A stretch of DNA of 53,737 bases from an uncultured Atopobium sp. (GTDB lineage: Bacteria > Actinomycetota > Coriobacteriia > Coriobacteriales > Atopobiaceae), in assembly GCA_916715765.1 (NCBI GenBank), contig CAKAPG010000009.1, positions 1 to 53,737 on the forward strand. Reading direction: 5' to 3'. The notes below the pieces were generated by a model that was given only the letters and a program-made list of their open reading frames with translations, was not told where the DNA came from and did not search any database. A program made the position numbers and the translations under genes. Positions 26,773 to 36,067 of the stretch are shown here, piece after piece (positions within the stretch are counted from its first letter, which is position 1; every line of letters begins with the position of its first letter).

Positions 26773-26815
26773 CAGACTCACAGATAAGCTTAGCTTGTTG
26801 AATACGCAACCAGTC

Positions 26816-27181
26816 TTAGAGGGAAGCCTTCCAAAGACCGTGAAGGTTGCAGTACTCATAAGCCTCAGCCTCAACGCCCTCCTCAAGGGTGAAGGTAGCA
26901 ACTGGCTCCTGGCCAGGCTTAAGCTGTGCAAACTGAGCGCCGTTCTCAGAAACAAGAGCGATGAACTCAATGTAGTGCTCTTCGAGCATTGGGTGAGCAA
27001 CCTCGCCAACACGGACGGTAACGGTGTTGCCCTCACGAGTAACAAATGGAACATGCTTCTCAGCTGCAGCGTCAGTAACGCCAGCCTGGAGAAGCTCAAG
27101 GTCTGCTGCCTCTACGTTGCCTGCGACACCGTAAACAACAGCGCCTGTCTCCTTGTTACGATAAAACTTTGCGTCGATCAT
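26816..27181 (-). CDS. Superoxide reductase (desulfoferrodoxin family, centre II only)
   Basis: 121-residue non-haem iron enzyme that reduces superoxide to peroxide without making oxygen, typical of anaerobes. The Fe(His4Cys) site is complete: H43 in KHVPFV, H63 and H69 in AHPMLEEHYIEF, and C111 and H114 in CNLHGLW. The N-terminal segment aligns with the desulforedoxin domain but its rubredoxin-like cysteines are gone (FYRNKETGAVVYG), as in Treponema-type enzymes. The ATG at 27181 follows AGGAG; five more codons to a GTG at 27196 are unlikely. The peroxide product could go to the AhpC system at 39.8-42 kb. Confidence 0.9.
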   Translation of the reverse strand: MIDAKFYRNKETGAVVYGVAGNVEAADLELLQAGVTDAAAEKHVPFVTREGNTVTVRVGEVAHPMLEEHYIEFIALVSENGAQFAQLKPGQEPVATFTLEEGVEAEAYEYCNLHGLWKASL

Positions 27182-27233
27182 TTTTTCTCCTCTCACGACA
27201 TCCTAAGATGTCAGAATTTCTTAGCAAGTGCTA

Positions 27234-27260
27234 CTTAAATAGTAACAGTTATTACTTAAG
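27234..27260. promoter_or_regulatory. 27-bp imperfect palindrome upstream of superoxide reductase
   Basis: CTTAAATAGTAAC and GTTATTACTTAAG flank one base and match at 11 of 13 pairs. Placed 53 bases before the start codon, it is a candidate operator for an oxidative-stress regulator. It is AT-rich like Fur/PerR sites but not a clear match to their consensus. Confidence 0.45.
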
Positions 27261-27290
27261 AGTAACCTGCAAATTTAGAATCGATAAAAT

Positions 27291-30200
27291 CTAAACAATC
27301 TGTGCGTATCCGCTTTGACCAATAAAATCTTTAAGCTCAGTCAAAAGAACCATGCTACGTCCATCAATTCTGGTGGGAATTTCCATACGCATGACATCGC
27401 CCATATCTGTTTCTACCCTAATCTCGATGCAGTCCATACCAGGATAGCGCGAGAAAATCTGTCCAAGTGTCTCGATAGTCTGTCTTTGAAGCTGAGAAGC
27501 AGGCATGTGGATAACGAGTGTCTTTGGCGTGTTATTGACGCTGTTAAGCTCAATAGGATTAACTTCTTGCGCAATAACTTGGTCTCCTCTATCAGAGCGC
27601 TCAAGCTTTCCAAGAACGGAAATGAAGATGTCACTCTGGCTCTCACCGGTCTCTGGGTCAACATCGCCAGCAAGAAGTCTTGCAGCCTTCTTGTAGAGCT
27701 TAGGGAACATGACAATAGTGACGCTACCCTCCATATCTTCTAGCGTGACAATTGCCATTGGATCGCCGTTTTTAGTGGTGCGCTTCATAACATTAGTAAC
27801 CATGCCCGCAAAGCGGATAGGCTTACCTTCTGGCACCTTAAACTGCTGAGACATGGCGCCATTAGGAAGCTGAACCTCTACGTTCTCTTCAATCTCTGCA
27901 AGAGCATAATCTCTACTTTTAGCAAGGGCGTACTCATACGGACGAAGCGGATGGTCTGAGACATAGATGCCTAGGACTTCGTACTCTTTGGTAAGCTTGA
28001 ATCGCCTATCCCACTCAACGCCGTCTGGCTCTGGGACACTATCACTAAAGCCAGAGCCCTCCACCTCTGCGAACATATCAAACATTGAGAACTGACCAAC
28101 GGCCTTATCTTTTTGACGCTTAGTAGCAGCATCGATAATGTTTTGTGGATTGTTCTTATCCACAAAACTCATCATCTGCATACGGGTATAGCCTGTTGAG
28201 TCAAAGGCTCCTGCCTTGATAAGAGCTTCAACAACATTGCGCTTTGCCTGGCTTGCATCAACACGATCAACAAAATCATGAATGTTGGCAAAAGGACCAC
28301 CTTTTTGGCGCTCAAGCATAATGGCTTCACCAACACCAGCTCCTACGCCGCGGATTCCCGCAAAACCAAAACGAATACCCTCTTTAGTAGCCGTAAAGTC
28401 TTTACCGGACTCGTTGATATCTGGCGGAAGAATCTTGATGCCCTCATGACGGCAAGCGCTTACGTAGTGAACAATCTTATCCGTCTTGCCCATGTACGAG
28501 GTAAGAACTGCTGCCATAAACTCATGTGGATAATGCGCTTTAATCCATGCGGTCTGCATAACAAGAATTGCATAACCAGCAGAGTGAGATTTGTTGAATG
28601 CATAAGATGCAAACTCAAGAACATCGTCCCAAATGCTTTCTGCAACCGAGCGATCAAATCCGTTACGAACTGCGCCGTTTTTCCAGTGAGCTTCCATGGT
28701 CTCATCAGTACCGTCATCCCAGTGCTGGACAACCTCCTGCATGAGCTTGATCTTCTTTTTTGCTACTGCTTTTCTGACCTTGTCAGACTCGCCTGCGGTA
28801 AAACCAGACATCTTCATAGAAATCTGCATAACCTGCTCTTGGTAGACCATGGTTCCGTAGGTTTCTTCCAAGATGTCGTGAAGACGTGGATCGTAATCTT
28901 TGACTTCTTCTCTACCGTTCATACGGTTGATATAGCTGGTAACCATACCTGCGTTAAGAGGACCAGGACGATAAAGAGCGATAAGTGCGACGATGTGCTT
29001 ATACTCTGTTGGCCTCATGCCCTTAATGGTTGCAGTCATACCTGCAGACTCAACCTGAAAAACACCGGCAGTTCGACCTTCTCTAAGAAGTCTATAAATT
29101 TCTGGATCAGTAAACGGAATGTTATCTACATCGATATCAATACCGTAGTTATCCTTCACGTTTTTGATTGCACGAGAAATAACCGTTAGAGTTCTTAGTC
29201 CCAAGAAGTCCATCTTAAGAAGGCCCATGTCTGCGACAGAGTGACCCTCATACTGCGTAATCTCTACGCCACCCTTGGTATCTACCTTGGTAGGAACGTG
29301 GTCATTTACAGGCGTAGGAGCAATCAAAACTGCACAAGCATGCACGCCCTCACCACGGTGCAAGCCTTCAATAGATAGAGCAGCATCAATGATTCTTCTC
29401 GCATCAGGGTCATTCTCGTACGCATCTTCAAAATCAGCAGAATACTGATCAGCGCCTTTTTGACCTTCTTGAGCTTTATGAAGAACAAATTTTAGATGCG
29501 CGTTAGGATCACCAGGAATCATCTTAGAAAGACGCTGGCCCATATAAACGGGATATCCTAGAACACGACAAGCATCGTTAATTGCCTGTTTAGCCTTGAT
29601 GGTTGAGTACGTAATAACGTGAGAAACTCGCTCAGATCCATAAATCTGACGAACATGCTCAACAACCTCAAGACGACGCTCATCGTCGAAGTCCATATCA
29701 ATATCTGGCATCTCTGAACGCTGTGGAGACAAGAACCTCTCAAACATGAGGCCATTCTCAAGAGGGTCAAACGAGGTAATATCCATGGCGTATGCAACAA
29801 TAGCGCCTGCTGCAGATCCACGACCAGGGCCTACGCCAATACCATTCTCTTTTGCCCAGCGAACATATTCCTGAACAATCAAGAAGTAATCTGCAAAGCC
29901 CTTTTTGCAGATGATGTCATATTCATACTCAAAACGGTCTTTGACGTTAATCTCATTGATAACAACGTTTTGCCAATCATTTCCATAACGTCTTGCAAGA
30001 CCAAGCTCACACTCTTTTCTAAAGCGCTCCTCTGAGGTCTCTCCTTCTGCCAAATCTGGAAACTTTGGCAGGTACATATGGGTCCAGTCCAGCTCATAGT
30101 TGCACTTATTTGCAACCTCAATGGTATTCTCGATAGCTTCTGGACACCACGAGAAGATCTGGCGCATTTCTTGCTCACTTTTAAGGTAAAACTCGCTGCC

Positions 30201-31127
30201 TGTCATGCGTTTGCGGTTCTCATCATCAACGCGAGCGCCCGAACCAATGCAGGAAGCAATATCTTGAACGCTTGCATCCTCTTTAGTGAGATAGTGATTA
30301 TCGTTGGTAGCAACTACCTTAATGCCAAGGTCATGACCCATCTTTACAATGCGTTCAGCAAGAGTTCTATCGGTATAGCCACCCCAGCTTGGATCAGACA
30401 AACCGTGATCTTGAATCTCTAGGTAGAAATCATCCCCAAAGATATCTTGATAGATTTTTGCCCAACGCTCTGCTTCTTCTGGGCGACCTTGAAACAACAT
30501 ACGAGGAATGATGCCAGAAACACAAGCTGAAGTGCAGATAATTCCCTCGTGATAACGCTTGAGCATCTCAAGCGTAGTGCGTGGCTTGTAATAGAACATA
30601 TCTTTTGAGCCCGCCTCTGACATCATTTTCATCAGATTGACATAGCCGGTCTCATTTTTAGCAAGCAGGATAAGGTGATAACGTACCTGCTTAGTGCCCT
30701 TCTCAATGCAATCATCAAGAATGAAATAAGCTTCACAGCCAAAAATTGGCTTAATAAGTGGAGAAGGTTTATTGGCCTTTACGGCCTCAATATCATGTGT
30801 TTGATTCCAAATTTGGACGTCAGAGGCCCACTGAGCATGAACCTTATCATGCTCACCAGCATTGGGATCATCTGCAGGAGGCTCTTCTAGATCCCAGCCC
30901 TTTTCAAAACATTCCACATCATGGCACCACTGGCCAAAGTCTTTAAGCGCCTCATTGTACTTACGGCATGCAAGGTCAAAATCTGGAATACCAAAGAGAT
31001 ACCCATGATCAGTAAGAGCAAGTGCTGGCATGCCAAACTCTACAGCTTTACTAACCATGTCTGGGACACGGCTAGCTCCATCAAGAATGGAAAAATCTGA
31101 GTGGTTGTGGAGGTGAACAAATGCCAT
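27291..31127 (-). CDS. dnaE: DNA polymerase III alpha subunit DnaE
   Basis: Replicative C-family polymerase, 1278 residues. The PHP domain opens with FVHLHNHSDFSILDGA; the palm motif PDIDMDFDDERR carries catalytic aspartates; a helix-hairpin-helix region and an OB fold (GMVTNVMKRTTKNGDPMAIVTLEDMEG) follow. The PHP domain contains an insertion of about 75 residues (roughly 57-125, between ALTDHGYLFGIPDF and IFGCEAYFI) that is absent from typical DnaE proteins and explains the extra length. Upstream intergenic DNA carries a plausible promoter. Confidence 0.97.
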   Translation of the reverse strand: MAFVHLHNHSDFSILDGASRVPDMVSKAVEFGMPALALTDHGYLFGIPDFDLACRKYNEALKDFGQWCHDVECFEKGWDLEEPPADDPNAGEHDKVHAQWASDVQIWNQTHDIEAVKANKPSPLIKPIFGCEAYFILDDCIEKGTKQVRYHLILLAKNETGYVNLMKMMSEAGSKDMFYYKPRTTLEMLKRYHEGIICTSACVSGIIPRMLFQGRPEEAERWAKIYQDIFGDDFYLEIQDHGLSDPSWGGYTDRTLAERIVKMGHDLGIKVVATNDNHYLTKEDASVQDIASCIGSGARVDDENRKRMTGSEFYLKSEQEMRQIFSWCPEAIENTIEVANKCNYELDWTHMYLPKFPDLAEGETSEERFRKECELGLARRYGNDWQNVVINEINVKDRFEYEYDIICKKGFADYFLIVQEYVRWAKENGIGVGPGRGSAAGAIVAYAMDITSFDPLENGLMFERFLSPQRSEMPDIDMDFDDERRLEVVEHVRQIYGSERVSHVITYSTIKAKQAINDACRVLGYPVYMGQRLSKMIPGDPNAHLKFVLHKAQEGQKGADQYSADFEDAYENDPDARRIIDAALSIEGLHRGEGVHACAVLIAPTPVNDHVPTKVDTKGGVEITQYEGHSVADMGLLKMDFLGLRTLTVISRAIKNVKDNYGIDIDVDNIPFTDPEIYRLLREGRTAGVFQVESAGMTATIKGMRPTEYKHIVALIALYRPGPLNAGMVTSYINRMNGREEVKDYDPRLHDILEETYGTMVYQEQVMQISMKMSGFTAGESDKVRKAVAKKKIKLMQEVVQHWDDGTDETMEAHWKNGAVRNGFDRSVAESIWDDVLEFASYAFNKSHSAGYAILVMQTAWIKAHYPHEFMAAVLTSYMGKTDKIVHYVSACRHEGIKILPPDINESGKDFTATKEGIRFGFAGIRGVGAGVGEAIMLERQKGGPFANIHDFVDRVDASQAKRNVVEALIKAGAFDSTGYTRMQMMSFVDKNNPQNIIDAATKRQKDKAVGQFSMFDMFAEVEGSGFSDSVPEPDGVEWDRRFKLTKEYEVLGIYVSDHPLRPYEYALAKSRDYALAEIEENVEVQLPNGAMSQQFKVPEGKPIRFAGMVTNVMKRTTKNGDPMAIVTLEDMEGSVTIVMFPKLYKKAARLLAGDVDPETGESQSDIFISVLGKLERSDRGDQVIAQEVNPIELNSVNNTPKTLVIHMPASQLQRQTIETLGQIFSRYPGMDCIEIRVETDMGDVMRMEIPTRIDGRSMVLLTELKDFIGQSGYAQIV

Positions 31128-31454
31128 CTTTTTCTACGCTCTTCTCTTTGTGCTTCAAAATTTGTTCTTTTACCAAGGGCTCTTAATTTCTTTGTATAGT
31201 GTAGCCGATTCGCCAGACAATAACTACTAATACAAACATATGTTCTATGTGCTAATACTTCTATTGCCGCTGGTAAATTGGATGAAAATATTTTCTCGCC
31301 AATTTCATAACGTCACAAAATCTCTCTTAGTTGGCGTAGGCCATCCGTTCAAAAATTTCTCAAAATAAAAGTTTCAAACTGGTAACTCTTAGACTAGGGA
31401 CACCTTAATTGGGAATATAGTTTTTGTATTACCTATTCCAGTTAAGGAGATCAC
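31128..31454. other. 327-bp divergent intergenic region between dnaE and pepC
   Basis: AT-rich spacer holding the dnaE promoter (31193-31220), a GGCGAGAA octamer at 31293-31300 and the upstream region of pepC. AAATTGG (31275 region) recurs inverted beside the octamer (CCAATTT), giving a possible hairpin. No reading frame or RNA gene was seen. Confidence 0.5.
31193..31220 (-). promoter_or_regulatory. Probable dnaE promoter
   Basis: On the minus strand TTGTCT (31215-31220) and TATACA (31193-31198) are 16 bases apart, 66 bases before the dnaE start. Confidence 0.4.
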
Positions 31455-32813
31455 ATGGATCAGATGAAAAGCATTTCCTTCGACGACATTGCAGCGGCTC
31501 AGAAGAACTTTGAGTCCGACCGCGCTCATACTGTAGCTAAGAATGCTGCTACCAGCGCTGGTGTTAGAAAAGCAGCTCGTGTTCCAGAAGGTGTTGCCCT
31601 TAATCCTCTTACCTTTGATGTTGAGGTAAAGCAGGGCGACCGTACCAACCAGAAGCGCTCTGGTCGTTGCTGGATGTTTGCATCACTCAATACGTTTAGA
31701 TATCGCATCATCAAGAAATACAACCTCTCTACCTTTGAGCTTTCTCAGGCATATCCACTGTTCTGGGACAAGATGGAGAAGTCCAACTGGTTCCTTGAGA
31801 ACATTCTGGATACCCTTGATGAGCCTCTGAATGGTCGTCTTGTATCCTTCCTGCTTACCGACCCAATTGGTGATGGTGGTCAGTGGGATATGTTCAAGAG
31901 CCTTGTTAAGAAGTACGGCGTTGTGCCAAAGAGCGCTATGCCAGAGACTGCTAACTCTTGCAACACCCACGAGATGGACGCATATCTCACACGTTATCTT
32001 CGTAGTGCTGCAAAGCGTCTTCGTGAGACCGCAACAGCTGGTGAGTCCCTTGAGTCTCTGCGCGAGATGAAGAAAGAGATGATGGAGGACGTCTATACCC
32101 TGCTGGTAACTTGCCTGGGTCAGCCTCCTGTATCTTTTGAGGCACGCCTGCGCGATAAGGACGATAACCTCGCTCTTTCTGGCACTTTTACCCCTCAGGA
32201 GTTCTTCGCTGAGACTGTTGACATGAATCTTGATGATTACATCTCAATCATCTCTGCGCCAACCGCAGATAAGCCTTTCAACCACACCTACACCGTTTCC
32301 CGCTTGGGCAACGTTGTTGAGGGTGGCGGCGTTCGTTACCTCAACCTTGAGATTCCTGAGCTCAAGCGCCTCGCTGTAGCTCAACTCAAGGACAACCTGC
32401 CAGTCTGGTTTGGCTGCGACGTTGCTCAGTCTTACCTTCGTGAAGAGGGCATCATGGATACCCGCGCACTTGACGTTGACGGCCTCTTTGGCTTCCCTGT
32501 TGAGGGTGCACTTAACCGCGCGGAGCGCCTTGACTACGGCGAGTCTCTGATGACTCACGCAATGGTTCTTGAGGGTGTTAACTTTGACGCAGAAGGCAAC
32601 ACTACCCTCTGGAAGGTTGAGAACAGCTGGGGTAAAGACCACGGCCGCGATGGCTTTGACACCATCTCTGACCCTTGGTTTGACGAGTACGTCTACCAGA
32701 TTGTTGTTGACAAGAAGTACCTCACTCCTGAGCAGCTCAAGACCTTTGAGACTGAGGAAGCAACCGTCCTCGAGCCATGGGACCCAATGGGCTCTCTTGC
32801 AACGCTTCGCTAA
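31455..32813 (+). CDS. pepC: Aminopeptidase C / bleomycin hydrolase, paralog 1
   Basis: 452-residue cytoplasmic cysteine aminopeptidase of peptidase family C1B, normally a hexameric barrel trimming peptides. The catalytic triad is visible: C72 in RSGRCWMFASLN, His in LMTHAMVLEG near residue 366 and Asn in KVENSWGKDHG near residue 391. AAGGAG precedes the ATG. A second, somewhat longer paralog follows after a 74-base gap with a terminator, so the two may be separately expressed. Peptide scavenging fits an asaccharolytic or amino-acid-fermenting anaerobe. Confidence 0.94.
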   Translation: MDQMKSISFDDIAAAQKNFESDRAHTVAKNAATSAGVRKAARVPEGVALNPLTFDVEVKQGDRTNQKRSGRCWMFASLNTFRYRIIKKYNLSTFELSQAYPLFWDKMEKSNWFLENILDTLDEPLNGRLVSFLLTDPIGDGGQWDMFKSLVKKYGVVPKSAMPETANSCNTHEMDAYLTRYLRSAAKRLRETATAGESLESLREMKKEMMEDVYTLLVTCLGQPPVSFEARLRDKDDNLALSGTFTPQEFFAETVDMNLDDYISIISAPTADKPFNHTYTVSRLGNVVEGGGVRYLNLEIPELKRLAVAQLKDNLPVWFGCDVAQSYLREEGIMDTRALDVDGLFGFPVEGALNRAERLDYGESLMTHAMVLEGVNFDAEGNTTLWKVENSWGKDHGRDGFDTISDPWFDEYVYQIVVDKKYLTPEQLKTFETEEATVLEPWDPMGSLATLR

Positions 32814-32825
32814 GGTACAAACCAT

Positions 32826-32858
32826 CTGGCGAGAAGATCGATCTTCTCGCCAGGTTTT
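32826..32858 (+). terminator. Terminator between the two pepC genes, built from an inverted octamer pair
   Basis: CTGGCGAGAAGATC (32826-32839) followed directly by its exact complement to 32853 gives a 28-bp perfect palindrome, then a T run. It is made of two inverted copies of the GGCGAGAA octamer that is over-represented across the window. Confidence 0.85.
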
Positions 32859-32887
32859 TCTAAACGCTACTAACAAAAGGAGCCGTA

Positions 32888-34357
32888 ATGGCTGATCAGA
32901 CTGTAAATCCACAGTGGGCAAACGAGGAAACTGCTGCTTTTAGCGCAGACCGCGCTAACCGCGTTGCCCGCAACTCCGTAACTTCTATGGGCGTTTCCGC
33001 AGCTGCTCGCGACATCACCACCATGCGCACTTACGCTGATACCTACGGTGTTGCCGTTGCAAAGACCGGCGACGTCACCAACCAGCGTCAGAGCGGCCGC
33101 TGCTGGATGTTCTCTTCTTTCAACGTGCTTCGTCAGGAGGCAATCAAGAAGCTTGACGTTGATACCTTTGAGTTCAGCCAGGCATATGGCATGTTCTACG
33201 ACAAGCTTGAGAAGGCTAACTCCGCACTTGAGTACATCATTCAGACCGCTGACCAGCCAACCGATTCTCGTGTTGTCCACACACTTCTGACTGAGGGTAT
33301 TGGCGACGGCGGCTACTACTCATTTGCTATGAGCTTGGTTGAGAAGTACGGCCTGGTTCCTAAGGATGCCATGCCAGAGACTGCTTGCTCCAAGAACTCC
33401 ACTCAGATGGACGAGCGCATTGACCGCCTGTTCAGGAAGAGCGCTGGCGAGCTCCGTGCAGCATACGCAGCTGGCAAGTCTCAAGACGAGCTTCGTGCGC
33501 TTAAGCAGGAGCAGCTCAAGGGCTTCCACCAGATCCTTTCCGTCTGCCTTGGTGAGCCACCTCTGACCTTTGATTTTGAGTGCAAGGTTGGCAAAAACGC
33601 ACAGGTAGATAAGGCAAAGCTCTCCCCTGTTGAGCCAAGTAAGGCTTCTGACAACAAAGACAAGAAGGATGGCGAGAAGGACGAGGAAGGTACTCAGATT
33701 CTTCGCGACTTTGGCATTACTCCTCTTGAGTTTGCTGAGCGCTATTGTGGCGTTGATCCTCGTGGCTTTGTCCAGCTCATTTCTGTTCCAAGCAAGAAAT
33801 ATCCTTACGGCAAGGTGTATCACCCAACCTTCATCGATACCGTTTTAGGTGGCATTAAGACTCGCTTCTTAAACGTTGAGCCAGAGGTTCTTGAGGCAGC
33901 TACCATTGCTTCTTTGAAGGACGGCAACCCTGTCTGCATGGCCTGCGACGTTATGCAGGAGTTCCCTCGCCACAATGAGGACTTCAACTACGTCCTCTCA
34001 ACCGACACCATGGATTACAACGGCCTCTTTGGCGTTGATTTTGACATGGATCGCGAGGCAATGATTGAGAACTATGAGACTTCCCTTACCCACGCAATGA
34101 CCTTCCAGGGCGTTGAGCTTGATAAGGACGGCAAGGCTAAGCAGTGGCGCATTGAGAACAGCTGGGGCAAAGACTCCGGTAAGGACGGCTACCTCATCAT
34201 GAGCGCAGACTGGTTCCGCCTCTACGGCGGCGAGGCTGATGTTCGTCGTCAGTACGTTCCAGAGGACCTGCTCAAGGTTTGGGACGAGGGCGAAGATGTC
34301 CAGATTGATTTCTGGGAGAACCTTGGCTACTCCCTTGGTGGCCGTAACCGCAGGTAA
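32888..34357 (+). CDS. pepC: Aminopeptidase C / bleomycin hydrolase, paralog 2
   Basis: 489-residue second PepC. The triad is intact: C72 in QSGRCWMFSSFN, His in LTHAMTFQG and Asn in RIENSWGKDSG. It differs from paralog 1 by a charged Lys/Asp/Glu-rich insertion near residues 245-265 (SDNKDKKDGEKDEEG), most likely a surface loop, and by divergent flanking sequence. AAAGGAG precedes the ATG. The two copies probably differ in substrate range or expression; which one is the housekeeping enzyme cannot be told. Confidence 0.94.
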   Translation: MADQTVNPQWANEETAAFSADRANRVARNSVTSMGVSAAARDITTMRTYADTYGVAVAKTGDVTNQRQSGRCWMFSSFNVLRQEAIKKLDVDTFEFSQAYGMFYDKLEKANSALEYIIQTADQPTDSRVVHTLLTEGIGDGGYYSFAMSLVEKYGLVPKDAMPETACSKNSTQMDERIDRLFRKSAGELRAAYAAGKSQDELRALKQEQLKGFHQILSVCLGEPPLTFDFECKVGKNAQVDKAKLSPVEPSKASDNKDKKDGEKDEEGTQILRDFGITPLEFAERYCGVDPRGFVQLISVPSKKYPYGKVYHPTFIDTVLGGIKTRFLNVEPEVLEAATIASLKDGNPVCMACDVMQEFPRHNEDFNYVLSTDTMDYNGLFGVDFDMDREAMIENYETSLTHAMTFQGVELDKDGKAKQWRIENSWGKDSGKDGYLIMSADWFRLYGGEADVRRQYVPEDLLKVWDEGEDVQIDFWENLGYSLGGRNRR

Positions 34358-34401
34358 GGTACGCGCAACCACAGCCTACTAAGCACGCACATAAAAGCAC
34401 C

Positions 34402-34435
34402 TATGGCCGGTACAGAATTTTCTGTGCCGGCCATA
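34402..34435. terminator. Strong stem-loop after pepC paralog 2
   Basis: TATGGCCGGTACAGA and TCTGTGCCGGCCATA pair over 15 bp with one G-T wobble around ATTT. There is no long T tract, but position and stability suggest a terminator. Confidence 0.6.
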
Positions 34436-34487
34436 TTGGTCTATACTGATAAAAAGAGAAGTTCAAGCTTACTTTCTGGAGGCTCTC

Positions 34488-34700
34488 ATGAGAGCAATTT
34501 CAAAAGAGCGTGTCATTTTACGAGCTACTATCCTAGTGTTCTTTTTATTAATCTGGTATTGCGATTCCAGAGGTATGCTTCCAGAAAATGGTCGCACTAT
34601 CCTTACTATTCTTTTATTCGGTATTTTTTGGTTTATCGAGGCTAGATTTATTAAACCCACTAAAACAGATCAAAACGCGCCACGCAGACCTCGGCTGTAA
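34488..34700 (+). CDS. Small two-helix membrane protein
   Basis: 70 residues with two hydrophobic segments (about 10-27 and 38-54) separated by a short polar loop and a basic C-terminus (PRRPRL). I do not recognise a family. A good ribosome site (GGAGG, five bases before the ATG) supports translation. Its 3' end overlaps the convergent IMPACT gene by 41 bases. Confidence 0.65.
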   Translation: MRAISKERVILRATILVFFLLIWYCDSRGMLPENGRTILTILLFGIFWFIEARFIKPTKTDQNAPRRPRL

Positions 34701-35301
34701 TCTTTCCAGCGCTGAGCTCTGTCAGCGCATCCGTAAACGCCGCTTCTTCTCCGCACCTAAAGTCTATGGCGAGAAAAACGTCCGCTCCAAACTCTGCCGT
34801 TATAACCTTGCCGCCGGTATCTGAGACCAAGCGCTGAATCTGCTCATACAAGTTGTACGGAGCCGACAACTCCACCCTCACAACCTGCAGCATTTCCTGA
34901 ACAGCAGAGGCTTCCTCAGCAGCAGCCAAAGCCTCTTGAGTTGCTGCCGTATACGCACGAACAAGTCCACCAGGCCCTAGAAGCGTTCCGCCAAAGTAGC
35001 GCGTGACAACGCAGCAGACGTTCTTAAGCCCCGCTCCGCGTAATACCTCCAGCACCGGCATTCCCGCCGTTCTGGAAGGCTCTCCGTCGTCGGAGGCGCG
35101 CTCTGTTCCGTCCTCCAAGATCCACGCAGGCACGTTATGGCGGGCGTTGTAGTGCTTCGCTCTGACCCTGGCGAGAAACTCTTGCGCTTCTGACTCTATT
35201 TCTACATGACAAAGCTGGGCTATGAAGCGGCTTTTTCTGTCTTCAAAAAGACCTTCCGCAACAAAGTCCAGCTTGAGTGTCTTGTAGGATGTGTCAGACA
35301 T
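34660..35301 (-). CDS. IMPACT/YigZ-family protein
   Basis: 213-residue member of the YigZ/IMPACT family (UPF0029 N-terminal domain plus a C-terminal ferredoxin-like domain). Family blocks are clear: KSRFIAQL, HYNARHNVPAWIL, ASDDGEPSRTAGMPVLEVL and VTRYFGGTLLGPGGLVRAY. Eukaryotic IMPACT regulates GCN2; the bacterial role is unknown, with nucleic-acid binding suggested by the fold. It follows the EIIA gene by 21 bases on the same strand. No clear ribosome site is visible, so translation may be coupled. Confidence 0.92.
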   Translation of the reverse strand: MSDTSYKTLKLDFVAEGLFEDRKSRFIAQLCHVEIESEAQEFLARVRAKHYNARHNVPAWILEDGTERASDDGEPSRTAGMPVLEVLRGAGLKNVCCVVTRYFGGTLLGPGGLVRAYTAATQEALAAAEEASAVQEMLQVVRVELSAPYNLYEQIQRLVSDTGGKVITAEFGADVFLAIDFRCGEEAAFTDALTELSAGKITAEVCVARFDLF

Positions 35302-35322
35302 GGAACAACTGCAGCGCCGCAG

Positions 35323-35853
35323 TTATGCGAGCACACAGACCTTCTCGCCAGCAGAAACCAGCTGGTCTGCGGAAGCAAGAACTTCTACGTTGCTGTACTC
35401 GCTAGAGTTAGTGACAGCAAGAATGACCACCTCAGGATGACCCGCATCCTTAACCTTATCCAGGTCAAACGTCATGAGTGGCTGACCAACCTCAACGCGC
35501 TGATCCTGCTCGACAAGAGCGGTAAAGCCGTCACCCTTCATCTCAACGGTATCAACGCCCACATGAATCAAAACCTCTTCTCCAGAATCGGCCGTGATTC
35601 CAAATGCGTGAACAGTTGGAGTAGTTGCGGTAATAGTGCCCGAGACTGGCGCGTACACAACGCCCTCAGAGGGCCAGATACCCAGACCCTGACCAAGCAT
35701 GCCACCTGCAAAAACAGGATCAGGAACGCTCTCTAGCGCAACAACTTTTCCGCTTGCTGGTGCATAAATTGTTTTAGCAGTGTAATCAGAAACAACAAGA
35801 GCCTCTGGCGCAGCGGTCTTGGAAGATTTCTTGAAAAGATCAAAGAGTCCCAT
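35323..35853 (-). CDS. PTS glucose-type EIIA component
   Basis: 176-residue free-standing EIIA of the glucose family. The phosphoacceptor region VLIHVGVDTVEMKG carries H97, and the second active-site histidine is H82 in VHAFGI. It accepts phosphate from HPr and passes it to a sugar-specific EIIB, and may also regulate uptake. The ATG at 35853 has AAAGGA upstream; the 18 preceding codons of the open frame are not supported. No EIIBC partner is in the window. Confidence 0.92.
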   Translation of the reverse strand: MGLFDLFKKSSKTAAPEALVVSDYTAKTIYAPASGKVVALESVPDPVFAGGMLGQGLGIWPSEGVVYAPVSGTITATTPTVHAFGITADSGEEVLIHVGVDTVEMKGDGFTALVEQDQRVEVGQPLMTFDLDKVKDAGHPEVVILAVTNSSEYSNVEVLASADQLVSAGEKVCVLA

Positions 35854-36049
35854 GGTAGTCCTTTCGTGTTTAAGCCTCTTTATCATAGCAGCATTCAAAG
35901 TGGCCACCGTTGCTTTTCATGAACACAGCGTGCCAAATTACGCCCCTCTCCGCCTCGCCTCGCTGGACATACGGCGAGAAACCCGCGTCCTCGAAACATC
36001 TCATTTACTTGGAGATTATTTGACTTTAAAGCTTCTGAGCTTATGAACG

Positions 36050-36058
36050 TGATACAAT
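36050..36058 (+). promoter_or_regulatory. Extended -10 promoter of rnpB
   Basis: TGATACAAT (TGn plus TACAAT) ends 10 bases before the predicted RNase P RNA 5' end. No good -35 is seen, in keeping with an extended -10 promoter. Confidence 0.55.
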
Positions 36059-36067
36059 CGCCCATAC

